From: Saprospiraceae bacterium
Lineage (GTDB): Bacteria; Bacteroidota; Bacteroidia; Chitinophagales; Saprospiraceae
Assembly: GCA_028280415.1 (NCBI GenBank)
Contig: JANQLV010000038.1
Coordinates: forward strand, 36,328 to 100,327
DNA length: 64,000 nucleotides
Reading direction: 5' to 3'
The number at the start of each line of letters is the position of its first letter. Within the stretch, counting starts at the first letter, position 1. This document shows positions 1 through 10,511 of this stretch, piece after piece. The position numbers were made by a program, and so were the translations under genes. A model generated the notes under the pieces. That model made no database searches. It was given only the letters and a program-made list of their open reading frames with translations, and had not been told where the DNA came from.

Positions 1-1954
1 CATCACCATTGACATCCGCAGAAAGGTATTTATAAGCATCATCAAATTGTTGGGTTTCCAATATATGGCGTCTTATAAATATAATATCAAAAGTGCTTAC
101 ACCATTGCCGTGATCGGAATTTTTAGCGGCAGTTAGTTCATAATGATCACAAGTCTCCAAATCTTCTACCAGATAAATGCCTCCCTGTTCGGTAGTCATC
201 ATCCCTGCTAAATCCCCACTTTCAATATAACGAACATCAATATCGACACCTTCAACCATATCTCCATCAATGGTTCTGACAGTCCCGTCAATATTGGCAA
301 GTGGAGACTCTGCCGGACAAATAGAGTCATGAGAGATAGCGCGGAATACATTCATTTGCATAACTGTAATTCCTGTATTTCTCATAATGATATCCCGAAA
401 AGTAGTATTGGCAATCATTTCTTTTTCCTCCTGACTAAGGGCCGGATCATTTTCATAATAAAACCGATCTCCTTCACGAAGCGCAAAGAATTGATCTTCC
501 ATGATTTTCATAATCGTCGGCCCAAATAATGCATTTGGCATAGATTCTTCCGCCAGCATGCCCACCCAGGGATCAATGTCATTGATATCTCCGTAAAGCG
601 CTTCCATTGCATCAACCACCTCTGAATCACTGTGAATTTCCGAGAAGCCGTTATAAGGTGTAAATCCTAAATCCTGGCGCATGGTATTAAAATCAGGTAA
701 GCCTCTTTCTCTACCCCGATTGATATTAATGGAAGCCAGATCCAATCCGCCCAATCCGGCCTGAGGCGGTCCGAATAAGAAGTTGCGAACATCATCCACT
801 ACCTTGCAATCCAGTTGCTGCTGGGTCTGAGTGGCCAATCCCTTGAAAATAGGATCAATCCCGCCATTTTCTACAATTTCATGGGGGGTAAAAAAAGCTT
901 CCAGCAAAGTAAGGTCCCCTTCGGGAATAGTATTCCCTGAATTATCTTTCCTTGGTAGGGTTCGACTTAGCAAAGTATGTCCCAGCCGGAATGCTGCTGC
1001 CGAAAACACATTACTGATCGTAGGGTTGATGCCTGGATCATAGCCGCTATAAGGCGGTAGATGAACCCCCATAGTTGGTAACCATTCGTTATAAACAATA
1101 GCCTGGGTATAACCGCTTACCAGTTTTCGAGCATATTGATAAAGCTCTTCGTCTGTCCAGTCCGGATGCTCCAGAATCAGTTCATCACATAAGCGATTAT
1201 GTTCTCTGACAAAAATCGTATGGAAAGCAGCCAGTGCCACATTTTCATTGGCACGGCTATCTCCGGCTACAAATAATTGATCATTAGAAGGGTTTTCATT
1301 ATCCATAAAAGGAGCCAGAGGGTCAATAGCAGCTCCGTACTCATATGTTTCTGTATTAAAAGGAAGTAAATTGCCCGAAGAGGTTTTCAATTTACCATTT
1401 TGGAAAGTGCGCAGATAATCGGCCCTTTCTGTATCTGAACCATATACAGAAGAAGCATCAATCCAGGAAGTGATGGCATTGGTATAAGCTCTTGGATTAT
1501 TCACTCCCGTACCGGTACCCGGATGTGCCAGTGACCGATTCATGTGTATTTCAATAAAAGGGAATGCCCCGCCCGGGTTAAAATGTGGGTCGGGAAAATT
1601 AATCGGAATGCTGATATCTTCCGTAGCATCCGAGGGCGTTAAAATCACATCGTGGTCAATAAGCTGTCCAAATACCCAGGTATAATCACTAAGCCCCATA
1701 GGGTCCATGATCAAGCTATCCTGTGCAAAAAGCGTGTTACTGATAATTCGTGGATTAGGTCGGTTTGTTCCTCCGGGCTCTGAAATGCCGTCTGCAAAGC
1801 CATTACTGGTAATAGCACGCAACTGATGGCCAACTGCCCCCCATTCAGGGTTTTGAATATTATTACTCGTGCCATCAATAGTTCTGTTCTGTGAAAAACC
1901 CTGGGTATAATTTAGTATCAGTAATAGGGCAATAGCGAGTAAACGTGTGCTCAT
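1..1954 (-). CDS. Secreted animal-type haem peroxidase (partial, 3' end outside window)
   Basis: The reading frame stays open from the ATG at 1954 to the window edge (651 codons). Residues 1-22 are a signal peptide (MSTRLLAIALL...FSQ). The body matches the animal haem peroxidase family: WVFGQLIDHD near residues 93-102 carries the distal Gln97, Asp100 and His101; SSVYGS is the calcium-loop region; DSRANENVALAAFHTIFVREHNRL is the family signature; and AAAFRLGHTLL supplies the proximal haem ligand His326. Such enzymes oxidise halides or organic substrates with peroxide, and in bacteria they are usually exported. After the catalytic domain there is a short beta-rich segment and then SADVNGD, which looks like the start of a dockerin-like calcium motif; a T9SS sorting tail would be expected beyond the edge but cannot be seen. 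Single gene, transcribed away from the next gene. Confidence 0.88.
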   Translation of the reverse strand, partial: MSTRLLAIALLLILNYTQGFSQNRTIDGTSNNIQNPEWGAVGHQLRAITSNGFADGISEPGGTNRPNPRIISNTLFAQDSLIMDPMGLSDYTWVFGQLIDHDVILTPSDATEDISIPINFPDPHFNPGGAFPFIEIHMNRSLAHPGTGTGVNNPRAYTNAITSWIDASSVYGSDTERADYLRTFQNGKLKTSSGNLLPFNTETYEYGAAIDPLAPFMDNENPSNDQLFVAGDSRANENVALAAFHTIFVREHNRLCDELILEHPDWTDEELYQYARKLVSGYTQAIVYNEWLPTMGVHLPPYSGYDPGINPTISNVFSAAAFRLGHTLLSRTLPRKDNSGNTIPEGDLTLLEAFFTPHEIVENGGIDPIFKGLATQTQQQLDCKVVDDVRNFLFGPPQAGLGGLDLASININRGRERGLPDFNTMRQDLGFTPYNGFSEIHSDSEVVDAMEALYGDINDIDPWVGMLAEESMPNALFGPTIMKIMEDQFFALREGDRFYYENDPALSQEEKEMIANTTFRDIIMRNTGITVMQMNVFRAISHDSICPAESPLANIDGTVRTIDGDMVEGVDIDVRYIESGDLAGMMTTEQGGIYLVEDLETCDHYELTAAKNSDHGNGVSTFDIIFIRRHILETQQFDDAYKYLSADVNGD

Positions 1955-2561
1955 TTCGATAGTTTAAGTTCATGGTGTAAAATAAATGCTCGTTAAAGCA
2001 AAAGATCCTGAATCGATTTTGGGAGGTAGTTGAGAATTTCGGTAGAGGGATTTTAGAGCCATAAATATACGTAATTTAGGACTAGTTTGCCAATCTCAAA
2101 GATGCTAAAACCCTACACAGAAAGGGGTATTTTCAGCCTCCTGCCAGTCCTTATTATTTACAGCTTATTAAACTTGTTAACATCTCATTTAAAACTATGT
2201 TAAGACAAGCCTTCCTGAAACATAACTTTAACATTTGGGTATTGTATTCTGATGAGTATTCCATATCAATAAATAATGAACCATATTTATTTGATTATCA
2301 ACAGAATAGCTAACAAAACAGCTTTTCATCATACATTTCAAATACGTATTTAAACTGTTATACAGTTTTTCAATTCTTAATTTTTAAGACCCGATCCAAA
2401 TGAGAGGCAAAAAAGAGCATTAAATTTTTCCAAATCTGCGAAGTCAAAGCATTAAACCCTTCGAATTATTTATATTCGGCATAATTAAGGCAGCTAAATG
2501 AAGTTGTAAATGCCAATTAAAATTAAAAGCCTATTTTTTAAACCTTTACAAACCTTGGGCT
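1955..2561. other. Intergenic region between divergent genes
   Basis: About 600 bases of AT-rich DNA between the peroxidase (minus) and the Ig-repeat protein (plus). It should hold both promoters, but I find no clean TAnnTTTG box on either strand; TATATTCG near 2470-2477 is a one-base mismatch. An imperfect hairpin (CTTGTTAACAT / ATGTTAAGACAAG) lies at 2173-2209. No tRNA or credible small gene is seen. Confidence 0.5.
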
Positions 2562-5500
2562 ATGAAAAGATCAACCTGTTATTTTTACACATTGCTCGCG
2601 TTGACATTTTTTTGGTCATCAGCTGGAGCTCAAGTTTCTACTTACGAACGAACTCCCGGTTATTACATTTTTGGCATTAATGGTGGTTTGGCCTATCAAC
2701 AAGCCGATATCCCTACTACCCTTCAGGGTTATGGCCTTGGATTTACTCTGGGGAAAAATCTGTATTACCGGCCGGGTTCAGCGCTTTCTTTCGATATCAG
2801 AGGACGTGCCTTGTATTCTCAAACTCATGGTCTTGATTATTTTCGCTCCTATGGCATTCAGGATAATGATGCCTTGAACGGCATACAAAACCTGGATTAT
2901 ACCAAGGAAGGTGGAGGTCCGGGATTCGTTTTTCAAAATAATAAAACCGATCATGCCGAGCTTGGTATTGAAGGTGTAATCAATTTTAATAAATTAAGGG
3001 AACAGACCAATGTCATTCTCTCTCTTTATGGTGGTATAGGTTTAGACTGGTATAATGCCAGAACTGATCAAGCTGACCGTAATGGCTTATATACTGCGGA
3101 TTACGAAGGGATTGATACGCTTGCTTCTGTATCTTATATTAAAAAGAAGTTGAGAAATGAAATTCTGGATGGAAGGTACGAAAGTAAAGCAAGTGACTTT
3201 GGCAGAATTGGTATTATGCCTTCTTTGGGCGTAGAACTGGGTTATCAGTTATCTCCCCGATTTTCAATGGGTGTTGGCCACAAAGTCACTTTCACCAATA
3301 CGGACCTTTTTGATGGACATCAATGGAGGAACGACGGTAATCTAACGGCCGATGATGATATTCATCATTATACCAATCTACATATGAGATGGATCATCGA
3401 CGATGGTTCCAGGAAATTGCGGGAGCCCTTCGTAGAGATTACCAATCCAGCCCTTAGTCCGCATAGAACCAGAAATTCTACTATTGAGATCCGTGCAAAT
3501 ACCAGGCATGTTGCCAGTGCGATTGATGTTGAATTTACTGTGAATGGTTACAGAGAATCTTTTGATTTTAGAAGAAATAATTTTAAAAGCTTTATCAGAT
3601 TACAGCCGGGAAATAATGAAGTCGTGATTCGAGTAAGCAATACTGTCGGAACAGCCAGTGATATGGTTAATATCTTTTACGAGGAGCCCGGTACCAATAC
3701 GAATCCGAATTATGCATATCCTGCTGTGGAGATTATCAATCCACCTTATAGAGATTTCAGAACAGATAATGATCGTTTTGAATTAAGAGCGAGGTTAGAC
3801 AATGTATACAGAGGAAGAGATATCAATTTGATCGTTAATGGCAGAAGTACTGACAGATTTAATTTCAATGGAGGTTCTTTGAGCGCAATGCTCGATTTGG
3901 AAGAAGGCAGAAACACTGTACGCATCGAAGCTAGAAATCAGGATGGTTTTGCATCGGATGAGAGCAGTATTATTCTGGAAAGGTCAATTAATCAGCAGCC
4001 TCCTGTCGTCAACATTACGAGACCTTCGGTTGATCCCTATTTAACTGACGACCGCGATGTAAGGATTGAAGCAGAAATTTATAATGTAATGGATAGGCAG
4101 GATATTCGCTATACCGTGGACGGTTATGACGTTTACGACTTCGATTTCAATAATGGTATCTTTCGTTCGACATTAGATATTAATGATCCCCAAACTGTAG
4201 TAAATATCAGTGCCAGAAACGATGCCGGACAAAGCAATGACAGTGTAGTGATCCTTTGGGAGGAAGAAGAAACTATTGATGCTCCTGTAGTGACCATCAC
4301 TTCAATTAGTACGCCTACAACCGATCCTTTTAATCCGAATAATTGTAAAAGCACCATTATTGCTACCATACTTAATGTAGAAGATCGAAACGATATCGAC
4401 GTTTACCTTAATGGTCAGTCTTTAAACAATTATAATTTCGATTCTGATACACAGGTCTTTACAATAACTGTCCAATTAGACAGGGGTGAAAATACCATTC
4501 GCATAGAAGCGACCAATGCCGGAGGAAGTGATGAGGATACCGGCAGGATCGAAGGATGTACACCACAACAGGAAGAGAAACCACCGGTTGTAACAATTAC
4601 TACACCCCAAGAGGATAATACTGAAACCAATAAAGCACAAGCAGAGGTCAAAGCCACAATTTTGAATATTGTCAGCCGTAGTGACATTAGCTTTGAATTG
4701 AATGGCAAGACAAGCAATGATTTTACTTTTGACAAATTCACTAAAGTGTTCCGTGCGAATATTACTTTAGAAAACGGTAATAATACCGTATTTATCAAAG
4801 CGGAGAATAATGATGGAACAGCTAGTGATCGCAGAAATATTTTTTACAAAAAAATAGAAATCATTCGCCCTCCGCAAGTGGATATTGAAAGTCCTAGGAA
4901 TAATAGTATAGTAGAGAAAGCACTTGTCACGCTTCACGCGGAGATTAAAAATGTGAGCGACAGAAGGGATATTGAGGTATTCCTTAACGGTAAAAGGATC
5001 AATAACTTTTCTTTCGATAAGCAAAGTCTTGAAACAGAGCTTGATTTAGTACGAGGAAATAATACTATCAGAGTCCTTGCTTCAAATAAGGCCGGAACAG
5101 ATGAAGAGCGTGTAAATGTGAAATATATGCCTCCAAGGCCAAAGCCTCCGGTAGTAGATATTGAAAAGCCTTCTACAGGTGTGGTTAGCAATAAGCGTAT
5201 TTCCTTGATCGCTTCAATCAAAAATGTTGACAATAAGCGAGGCATCGAAGTCACTGTAAACGGCAGACCTTTAGGTAATTTCACCTTTAACGGGGAAGAG
5301 CTTCGTGCCAGCTTCGACGCTCAATTTGGTAATAATGTAATTGTAGTAAAAGCAAGTAATCAAGGTGGAAGTGACCGGGATGAAGTGATAGTAGTGTATG
5401 AAAGACCAAGGCCAAAAGCACCAGTTGTTGATATTACTAAGCCAGTAAATAATATTTCTACTCAATCTGCTGACATTTCGGTCAAAGCTTTAATTGAGAA

Positions 5501-6629
5501 TGTTATTAACAAAAATGATATTAGGCTTTTGGTCAATGGAAAGGCTGTCAGAGCATTTAATTATCAAAGAGGTGAATTGAGTGCAGAGATCAAACTGAAA
5601 GCAGGCAAGAACAATATTAGAGTAAAAGCTGTAAATGCTGGTGGTTCGGATCAAGATGAAGTGGTGGTCAATTACAATAAACCATTGAATCCTCCAAGAG
5701 TAGAGATTACTTCACCTCGTAATAATCAAACTTTTGACAAAGCAGAAGTGGAATTGGAGGCTAAAATCAAACATGTGCTTAACCAGCGAAATGTCAGTGT
5801 CAACCTGAATGGTAAAAGACAAAGATTTGATTATTCCAGAGGAAACTTACGCTCAAATTTAAAGCTAAGTCCGGGTAAGAATACCATCGTCATCAAAGCG
5901 ACGAATAAAGACGGAAACGACGAAGCCAGTATTACGATAAATTATTCGCCTAAACTGGAAATACCCAAGCCAATTGCAGGTTTTTCAAAACCTGCGAAAC
6001 CGGGCGCAATAACGAAGAAGGCAAATTACATCATCAGGGCGACAGCCAAGTATGTAAACAGAGCGGAGGATATCGCACTTATTCTAAATGGAAAGGAAGT
6101 GAAAAGCTTTGATTTTAATACCAGAACAAAAGCAATCAAAGCAACGGTAGTCTTAAAACCGGGACAAAATGATATTTACCTGGAAGCCAAAAATACGACT
6201 GGAACGGATAGTAAACGATCAAATGTCGTTTACCAGAAAGTCAGCAAGAAAAAAGTGCCTCCAAAGGTAGAAATTATCTCGATCAGTACGCCAACTGTTG
6301 ATCCTTTCAATCCGGATAAGGCAAAAAGTACAGTTCTTGCAAAAATAAAGCATGTAAAGTCCAAGAGTGGAATTGAGTTTTTGTTTAATGGTACGAGAAT
6401 CAATAATTTCAGCTATAACACCAGAAGCGGTGAATTGCAGGTCACACTTGATCTGAAAAGGGGAAATAATACCTTCGTCATCAAGGCTACAAATAAAGAT
6501 GGAAAGGATGAAGCCAGCAGAAATATTGAGTTCGCAGGATCGACCGGAAATGGAGGTACCAGCTCCCGAAATGACCACAAAAACAATAGTGGTACTACCC
6601 GAAAAGGCCCAAAAAGCCGAAAAGGGTAA
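2562..6629 (+). CDS. Exported outer-membrane barrel protein with 11 Ig-like repeats
   Basis: This is a 1355-residue protein with a signal peptide (residues 1-23, ending SSAGAQ). Residues about 25-285 alternate polar and hydrophobic residues, with Gly/Tyr-rich turns, as in a small outer-membrane beta-barrel (GINGGLAYQ, GYGLGFTLGKNLYY, GVELGYQLSPRFSMGVGHK). From about residue 287 to 1325 there are eleven repeats of roughly 85-95 residues. Each starts with PPVVxITxP and contains a variant of DIxxxVNGxxxxxFxF, then GxNxIxIxAxNxxGSDxxxVxY, which suggests Ig/cadherin-like sandwiches. Repeats 4 and 11 share the insertion STPTxDPFNP. The last 25 residues are Ser/Gly/Lys/Arg-rich (ending GPKSRKG) and no T9SS sorting domain is present, so the barrel rather than a sorting tail probably anchors the protein. 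Function unknown; adhesion or a periplasmic spacer are both possible. Confidence 0.8.
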   Translation: MKRSTCYFYTLLALTFFWSSAGAQVSTYERTPGYYIFGINGGLAYQQADIPTTLQGYGLGFTLGKNLYYRPGSALSFDIRGRALYSQTHGLDYFRSYGIQDNDALNGIQNLDYTKEGGGPGFVFQNNKTDHAELGIEGVINFNKLREQTNVILSLYGGIGLDWYNARTDQADRNGLYTADYEGIDTLASVSYIKKKLRNEILDGRYESKASDFGRIGIMPSLGVELGYQLSPRFSMGVGHKVTFTNTDLFDGHQWRNDGNLTADDDIHHYTNLHMRWIIDDGSRKLREPFVEITNPALSPHRTRNSTIEIRANTRHVASAIDVEFTVNGYRESFDFRRNNFKSFIRLQPGNNEVVIRVSNTVGTASDMVNIFYEEPGTNTNPNYAYPAVEIINPPYRDFRTDNDRFELRARLDNVYRGRDINLIVNGRSTDRFNFNGGSLSAMLDLEEGRNTVRIEARNQDGFASDESSIILERSINQQPPVVNITRPSVDPYLTDDRDVRIEAEIYNVMDRQDIRYTVDGYDVYDFDFNNGIFRSTLDINDPQTVVNISARNDAGQSNDSVVILWEEEETIDAPVVTITSISTPTTDPFNPNNCKSTIIATILNVEDRNDIDVYLNGQSLNNYNFDSDTQVFTITVQLDRGENTIRIEATNAGGSDEDTGRIEGCTPQQEEKPPVVTITTPQEDNTETNKAQAEVKATILNIVSRSDISFELNGKTSNDFTFDKFTKVFRANITLENGNNTVFIKAENNDGTASDRRNIFYKKIEIIRPPQVDIESPRNNSIVEKALVTLHAEIKNVSDRRDIEVFLNGKRINNFSFDKQSLETELDLVRGNNTIRVLASNKAGTDEERVNVKYMPPRPKPPVVDIEKPSTGVVSNKRISLIASIKNVDNKRGIEVTVNGRPLGNFTFNGEELRASFDAQFGNNVIVVKASNQGGSDRDEVIVVYERPRPKAPVVDITKPVNNISTQSADISVKALIENVINKNDIRLLVNGKAVRAFNYQRGELSAEIKLKAGKNNIRVKAVNAGGSDQDEVVVNYNKPLNPPRVEITSPRNNQTFDKAEVELEAKIKHVLNQRNVSVNLNGKRQRFDYSRGNLRSNLKLSPGKNTIVIKATNKDGNDEASITINYSPKLEIPKPIAGFSKPAKPGAITKKANYIIRATAKYVNRAEDIALILNGKEVKSFDFNTRTKAIKATVVLKPGQNDIYLEAKNTTGTDSKRSNVVYQKVSKKKVPPKVEIISISTPTVDPFNPDKAKSTVLAKIKHVKSKSGIEFLFNGTRINNFSYNTRSGELQVTLDLKRGNNTFVIKATNKDGKDEASRNIEFAGSTGNGGTSSRNDHKNNSGTTRKGPKSRKG

Positions 6630-6644
6630 ATAATTGCTTTTACG

Positions 6645-6700
6645 ATTCGTTTTTCACCTCTCCATATTTATTATTGAATATCGAGGGGTGAAAAACGAAT
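6645..6700 (+). terminator. Long inverted repeat 15 bases after the Ig-repeat gene
   Basis: ATTCGTTTTTCACCTCTC at 6645-6662 pairs with GAGGGGTGAAAAACGAAT at 6683-6700 (18 pairs, one G-T wobble), leaving a loop of about 20 AT-rich bases. It sits just after the stop codon, so it probably ends transcription or protects the 3' end. There is only a short T-run after the stem, so a classical intrinsic terminator is not certain. Confidence 0.55.
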
Positions 6701-6805
6701 ATTGTTTTCCCATTGTCTCCCAAGCGCCAATTTCTACTCTATAACGTACCACAAGCACCCTTTTCTTCGTATTATTAACACGATCCGGCGTACCCGGCGT
6801 GTTGT

Positions 6806-9800
6806 ATGATTAGAATTATACTCGCAATATCATTTTTGACCTTCTTCACAAGTAGCAGTTTCGCACAAAGTGATCCGCTTAATAATCAGCGGAAGCAGCA
6901 AATTGCAACTGATAGTCTGCCCCGGATTCTGGATAGCCTCACCATAATCCCCGAATCCCTGGTGGTTAAAGACAAAAATAGCCGGATAATCCCTCCAAAG
7001 GACTATTTACTCTTAAAAAACGAGCTTTTCTGGATTGGAGCAGAAAAACCGGACTCTCTCTACCTCGAATACAAGGTGCTTCCCTACGATCTCTACAAAT
7101 CTTTCAGCCATCTGGATACTTCAAGAATTGAAATTGACGGAAAAGGGGATTACATTGGTTTTGATTTTAGCCCCTACGAACCACAGGAAGGGTTAATCGA
7201 TTTTAAGGGCCTGGATTATAATGGAAGTTTTGCCCGGGGAGTATCCTTCGGGAATAATCAAAACCTGGTACTCAATTCCAGTTTTAACCTCCGATTAGCC
7301 GGTAATCTCGGCGACGATGTAGAAATTCTTGCTGCTATCCGGGACGATAACATTCCCTTACAACCCGAAGGGAATACCCAGCAATTACAGGAATTCGATC
7401 AGATTTTTATACAGCTTAAAAAAGGAAACTCTTCCCTGACTGCAGGTGATTACGAATTGGGGCGGCCCAATAGTTATTTTATGAACTATTTTAAAAAGCT
7501 AAAAGGCGCAACGGTTAATAATGTCTACGAAATCGACGAAAAGTCTTCTATCCGAACCAAAGCCAGTGTAGCGATTGCCCGGGGTAAATTTTCACGCAAT
7601 AGCATACTTGCACAGGAAGGAAATCAGGGCCCTTATCGGCTCATCGGTGCAGACGGAGAACAATTTATTATCGTTTTGGGCGGAACTGAAAAAGTATTCC
7701 TCGATGGGGAATTGCTCAAAAGGGGTTTGGAAGAAGATTATATCATTGATTACAACCGGGCCGATATTCTTTTTACCAATAAAAGGCTAATGACTAAAGA
7801 TAGCCGAATCATTATCGAGTTTGAATATGTAGTGTTAAATTACACCCGTTCGTTATATGCCTTCAGTACAGAATATCAGAGTGAAAAATGGCGACTCTAC
7901 CTCAATGTCTATTCCGAACAGGATGCCACCAATTCCGGAGCTGCAAACGATCTGGATTCTTTACAAAGAGCAATCCTCCGGTCAGCGGGAGATAGTCCGG
8001 AGAATGCAATTGCTCCGGGGATCGATACCCTGGAAGAATTCAACCAGTTTCGGGTATCTTATAAATCTATTGATACTACTTATTTCGTCAATGGTATTCC
8101 ACGCAATGAAAGCATCCTCATTTTTTCAACGGATAAAGATAGTGCGCTTTTCTCCGCCAATTTTGTTGAAGTCCCTTTTGGGCAGGGTAATTACGTCATT
8201 GATAACACCACAGCCGCCAACGGGCGGGTTTACCGCTGGGTTGCTCCGGATGCTTCGACCGGTCGTTTACAAGGTAATTATATCCTTGGCAGGAAGCTGA
8301 TTGCCCCCAATAAAAGAGCGCTGTATACCATCGGGGGAGAATATAAAATTTCCAAGAATTCCAGCATTCTGACTGAAATAGGCATTAGCGATAATGATCT
8401 TAACCGTTTTTCAGAACTGGACAATGATGATAATACCGGGATGTCCATTTACAGCCAGTTTAATAATAGCCGTACTCTGGACAAGAAAAAGCAATGGACA
8501 CTGGACACTCAGCTTGGATACGAGTTTGTACAGGAGAGTTTCCAGGCGCTGAATCCTTATAGAAATGCAGAATTTACAAGAGACTGGAACATTAATACAC
8601 TGACTGCACAGAAAGCTCAGGAGCATATCGGTAAAGGTGGATTTACAATCAGCAAAAAAAATCTGGGCAGCATTAATTACGAGTTTAGTGGTTTTTTGAG
8701 GGATTCAATCTATACCGGAACCAAACATTTTATAAAAGCCATTGTCAAAAAGAATGGTTTTTCGGTAGACCTGCAAAGCAATCAGGTCAATACCGATGCC
8801 CTCGAAGGCCGCAGTATTTTTTCCCGACCCAAATTCGATATTTCCAAAACCTTTGAGAATTGGGATAACTGGAAAATAGGTGTTTATGGCGAGCGCGAAA
8901 AAAATGATCAATACGATGCAGATTCAGATACCTTGAGCAAGTTGAGTTTTTATTACGATCTTTACAAGGTTTATATTGAAAGTAAACAAAGCGAAACCTT
9001 TGGTATCGGGATTAACTATCGTCAGCGTTTTGATTATGCTCCGGTCCGTAAGGAATTCATACAAAATACAGTGGCTGATGAGTTTAATATTAATGGAAAC
9101 TGGCGACAAAGCAAAGCTTCGAACTTGCGCTGGAATCTCTCTTATCGAAAACTGAGCATCTCGGACAGTACCCTGACAAATGTATTGCCTCAGGAAACTT
9201 ATCTGGGACGATTGGAACATACCCTGACCTTATTCAAAGGAGCCATAAGATCGTCGACTAATTACGAAATAGGTTCCGGCCAGGAGCGAAAGCAGGAATT
9301 CCAATATTTACCCGTAGCACCCGGTGAAGGTGTTTTCACCTGGATTGCTGATCTAAACGGGGATAGTATCCCCCAACTCAATGAAATTGAAGAAGCCGTT
9401 TTTCAGAACCAGGCCGATATTATCCGGGTATCAATTTTTACCGATGAATTTATTCGCACCAATAATGTATCGCTGAATCAAAGTTTACGCATTGACCCCC
9501 GGACGCTGTGGTATCGTGAAAAAGGAACCAAAAAATTTCTAAGCCGTTTTTCAACCCAATCAACCCTACGCATCATTCGGAAAACCAAAGAAGCAGATAA
9601 TATCTCTGCCTGGAATCCATTTCAATTGAGCATTGCCGATACTTCCCTGGTCTCCGTCGCCTCTTCCATTCGCAATACATTATTTTTTAATCAAGGAGAC
9701 TCTAAATATGATTTACAGTTGGGTATGTTTGACAATCGCAATAAAGTAGTGTTGACCAGTGGTTTTGAAAGCAGGAGAAATCAGGAGCAGTTTTTTAGAA

Positions 9801-10303
9801 CTCGCTGGAACATTACTAAAAAACTTAGCAATATCGTCAGCTTGGCAAGGGGAAACCGTCAGAACGACTCAGAGTTTTTTGACAATCGGGATTTTGATAT
9901 CGAATACTTCCGGATAGAGCCGCAACTGACTTTTTTGCCATTTAAAAATTTTAGAAACATCCTGACTTACCAGTACCGAAATAGCCAAAATATACTACCT
10001 GAGGGAGGGGAAACCGCCATTATCCACGATTTCAGTTTAGAAGCGACTTTCAATCAAAGCAATAAGACCTCCTTTCGAACTAATTTTTCGTACGTTCGTA
10101 TCGATTATAACGGCATTCCGGATTCATCCCTGGAGTTTGCGATGCTGGAAGGGCTCAGAAATGGCGAAAATTTTCTTTGGGATCTCACTTTCGACAGAAG
10201 GCTGGCAAAAAATATCCAATTGGTTCTCAATTATGAAGGTAGAAAAAGCGGAGATGCCAATATCGTCCATGTAGGAAGAGCTCAGGTCAGAGCAACTTTT
10301 TAA
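6806..10303 (+). CDS. Large SprA-like outer-membrane protein, function unknown
   Basis: 1165 residues starting at the ATG at 6806, with a signal peptide (ending TSSSFAQ). Residues about 115-245 hold a conserved-looking block: GSFARGVSFGNNQNLVLNSS, LAGNLGDDVEILAAIRDDNIP, then PEGNTQQLQEFDQIFIQL and AGDYELGRPNSYF. I associate this block with SprA-type giant outer-membrane proteins of Bacteroidota, from memory and without a search. The rest (about 350-1165) is a long series of amphipathic beta strands, with aromatic girdles and charged loops, ending in VHVGRAQVRATF. That C-terminal strand, ending in Phe, is typical of a BAM-inserted barrel. It is far shorter than true SprA (over 2000 residues), so it is not the T9SS translocon itself. 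It is separated by 176 bases from the previous gene and 208 from the next, and is probably transcribed alone. Confidence 0.72.
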   Translation: MIRIILAISFLTFFTSSSFAQSDPLNNQRKQQIATDSLPRILDSLTIIPESLVVKDKNSRIIPPKDYLLLKNELFWIGAEKPDSLYLEYKVLPYDLYKSFSHLDTSRIEIDGKGDYIGFDFSPYEPQEGLIDFKGLDYNGSFARGVSFGNNQNLVLNSSFNLRLAGNLGDDVEILAAIRDDNIPLQPEGNTQQLQEFDQIFIQLKKGNSSLTAGDYELGRPNSYFMNYFKKLKGATVNNVYEIDEKSSIRTKASVAIARGKFSRNSILAQEGNQGPYRLIGADGEQFIIVLGGTEKVFLDGELLKRGLEEDYIIDYNRADILFTNKRLMTKDSRIIIEFEYVVLNYTRSLYAFSTEYQSEKWRLYLNVYSEQDATNSGAANDLDSLQRAILRSAGDSPENAIAPGIDTLEEFNQFRVSYKSIDTTYFVNGIPRNESILIFSTDKDSALFSANFVEVPFGQGNYVIDNTTAANGRVYRWVAPDASTGRLQGNYILGRKLIAPNKRALYTIGGEYKISKNSSILTEIGISDNDLNRFSELDNDDNTGMSIYSQFNNSRTLDKKKQWTLDTQLGYEFVQESFQALNPYRNAEFTRDWNINTLTAQKAQEHIGKGGFTISKKNLGSINYEFSGFLRDSIYTGTKHFIKAIVKKNGFSVDLQSNQVNTDALEGRSIFSRPKFDISKTFENWDNWKIGVYGEREKNDQYDADSDTLSKLSFYYDLYKVYIESKQSETFGIGINYRQRFDYAPVRKEFIQNTVADEFNINGNWRQSKASNLRWNLSYRKLSISDSTLTNVLPQETYLGRLEHTLTLFKGAIRSSTNYEIGSGQERKQEFQYLPVAPGEGVFTWIADLNGDSIPQLNEIEEAVFQNQADIIRVSIFTDEFIRTNNVSLNQSLRIDPRTLWYREKGTKKFLSRFSTQSTLRIIRKTKEADNISAWNPFQLSIADTSLVSVASSIRNTLFFNQGDSKYDLQLGMFDNRNKVVLTSGFESRRNQEQFFRTRWNITKKLSNIVSLARGNRQNDSEFFDNRDFDIEYFRIEPQLTFLPFKNFRNILTYQYRNSQNILPEGGETAIIHDFSLEATFNQSNKTSFRTNFSYVRIDYNGIPDSSLEFAMLEGLRNGENFLWDLTFDRRLAKNIQLVLNYEGRKSGDANIVHVGRAQVRATF

Positions 10304-10397
10304 TTCTTTCAATCCCCGGCTTTTTTGCCAAATTCAATCGTTAAACGGCGAAAAACGAATTTATAACTTTCGGGTGTTCCCCGACAAAAGGGGATTA

Positions 10398-10433
10398 TTG
10401 ATTTTAAAATCAGTGTTTTCAGGAGTATCTTTG
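10398..10433 (+). promoter_or_regulatory. Promoter of the metalloprotease gene with embedded 14-bp palindrome
   Basis: TATCTTTG at 10426-10433 matches the Bacteroidota minus-7 consensus TAnnTTTG exactly. A TTG at 10398-10400 lies 25 bases upstream, a little longer than the usual 19-21 spacer. It overlaps a perfect palindrome, TGATTTTAAAATCA (10399-10412), that could be an operator. The predicted leader is about 70 bases. The glgB promoter has the same arrangement: TTGATTTTA, and TATCTTTG 25 bases after the TTG. Confidence 0.6.
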
Positions 10434-10511
10434 CAGGAAATCCACCGTATTTACAACTAATCCGTACAAGTTGTAGTTTCATCTATACATCAATATTAAA
10501 AAAATCACAAA

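Noticed and set aside
6806..10303. The T9SS translocon protein SprA itself
   Set aside because: The protein is about half the length of SprA and only part of the N-terminal block looks similar; it is better called SprA-like.
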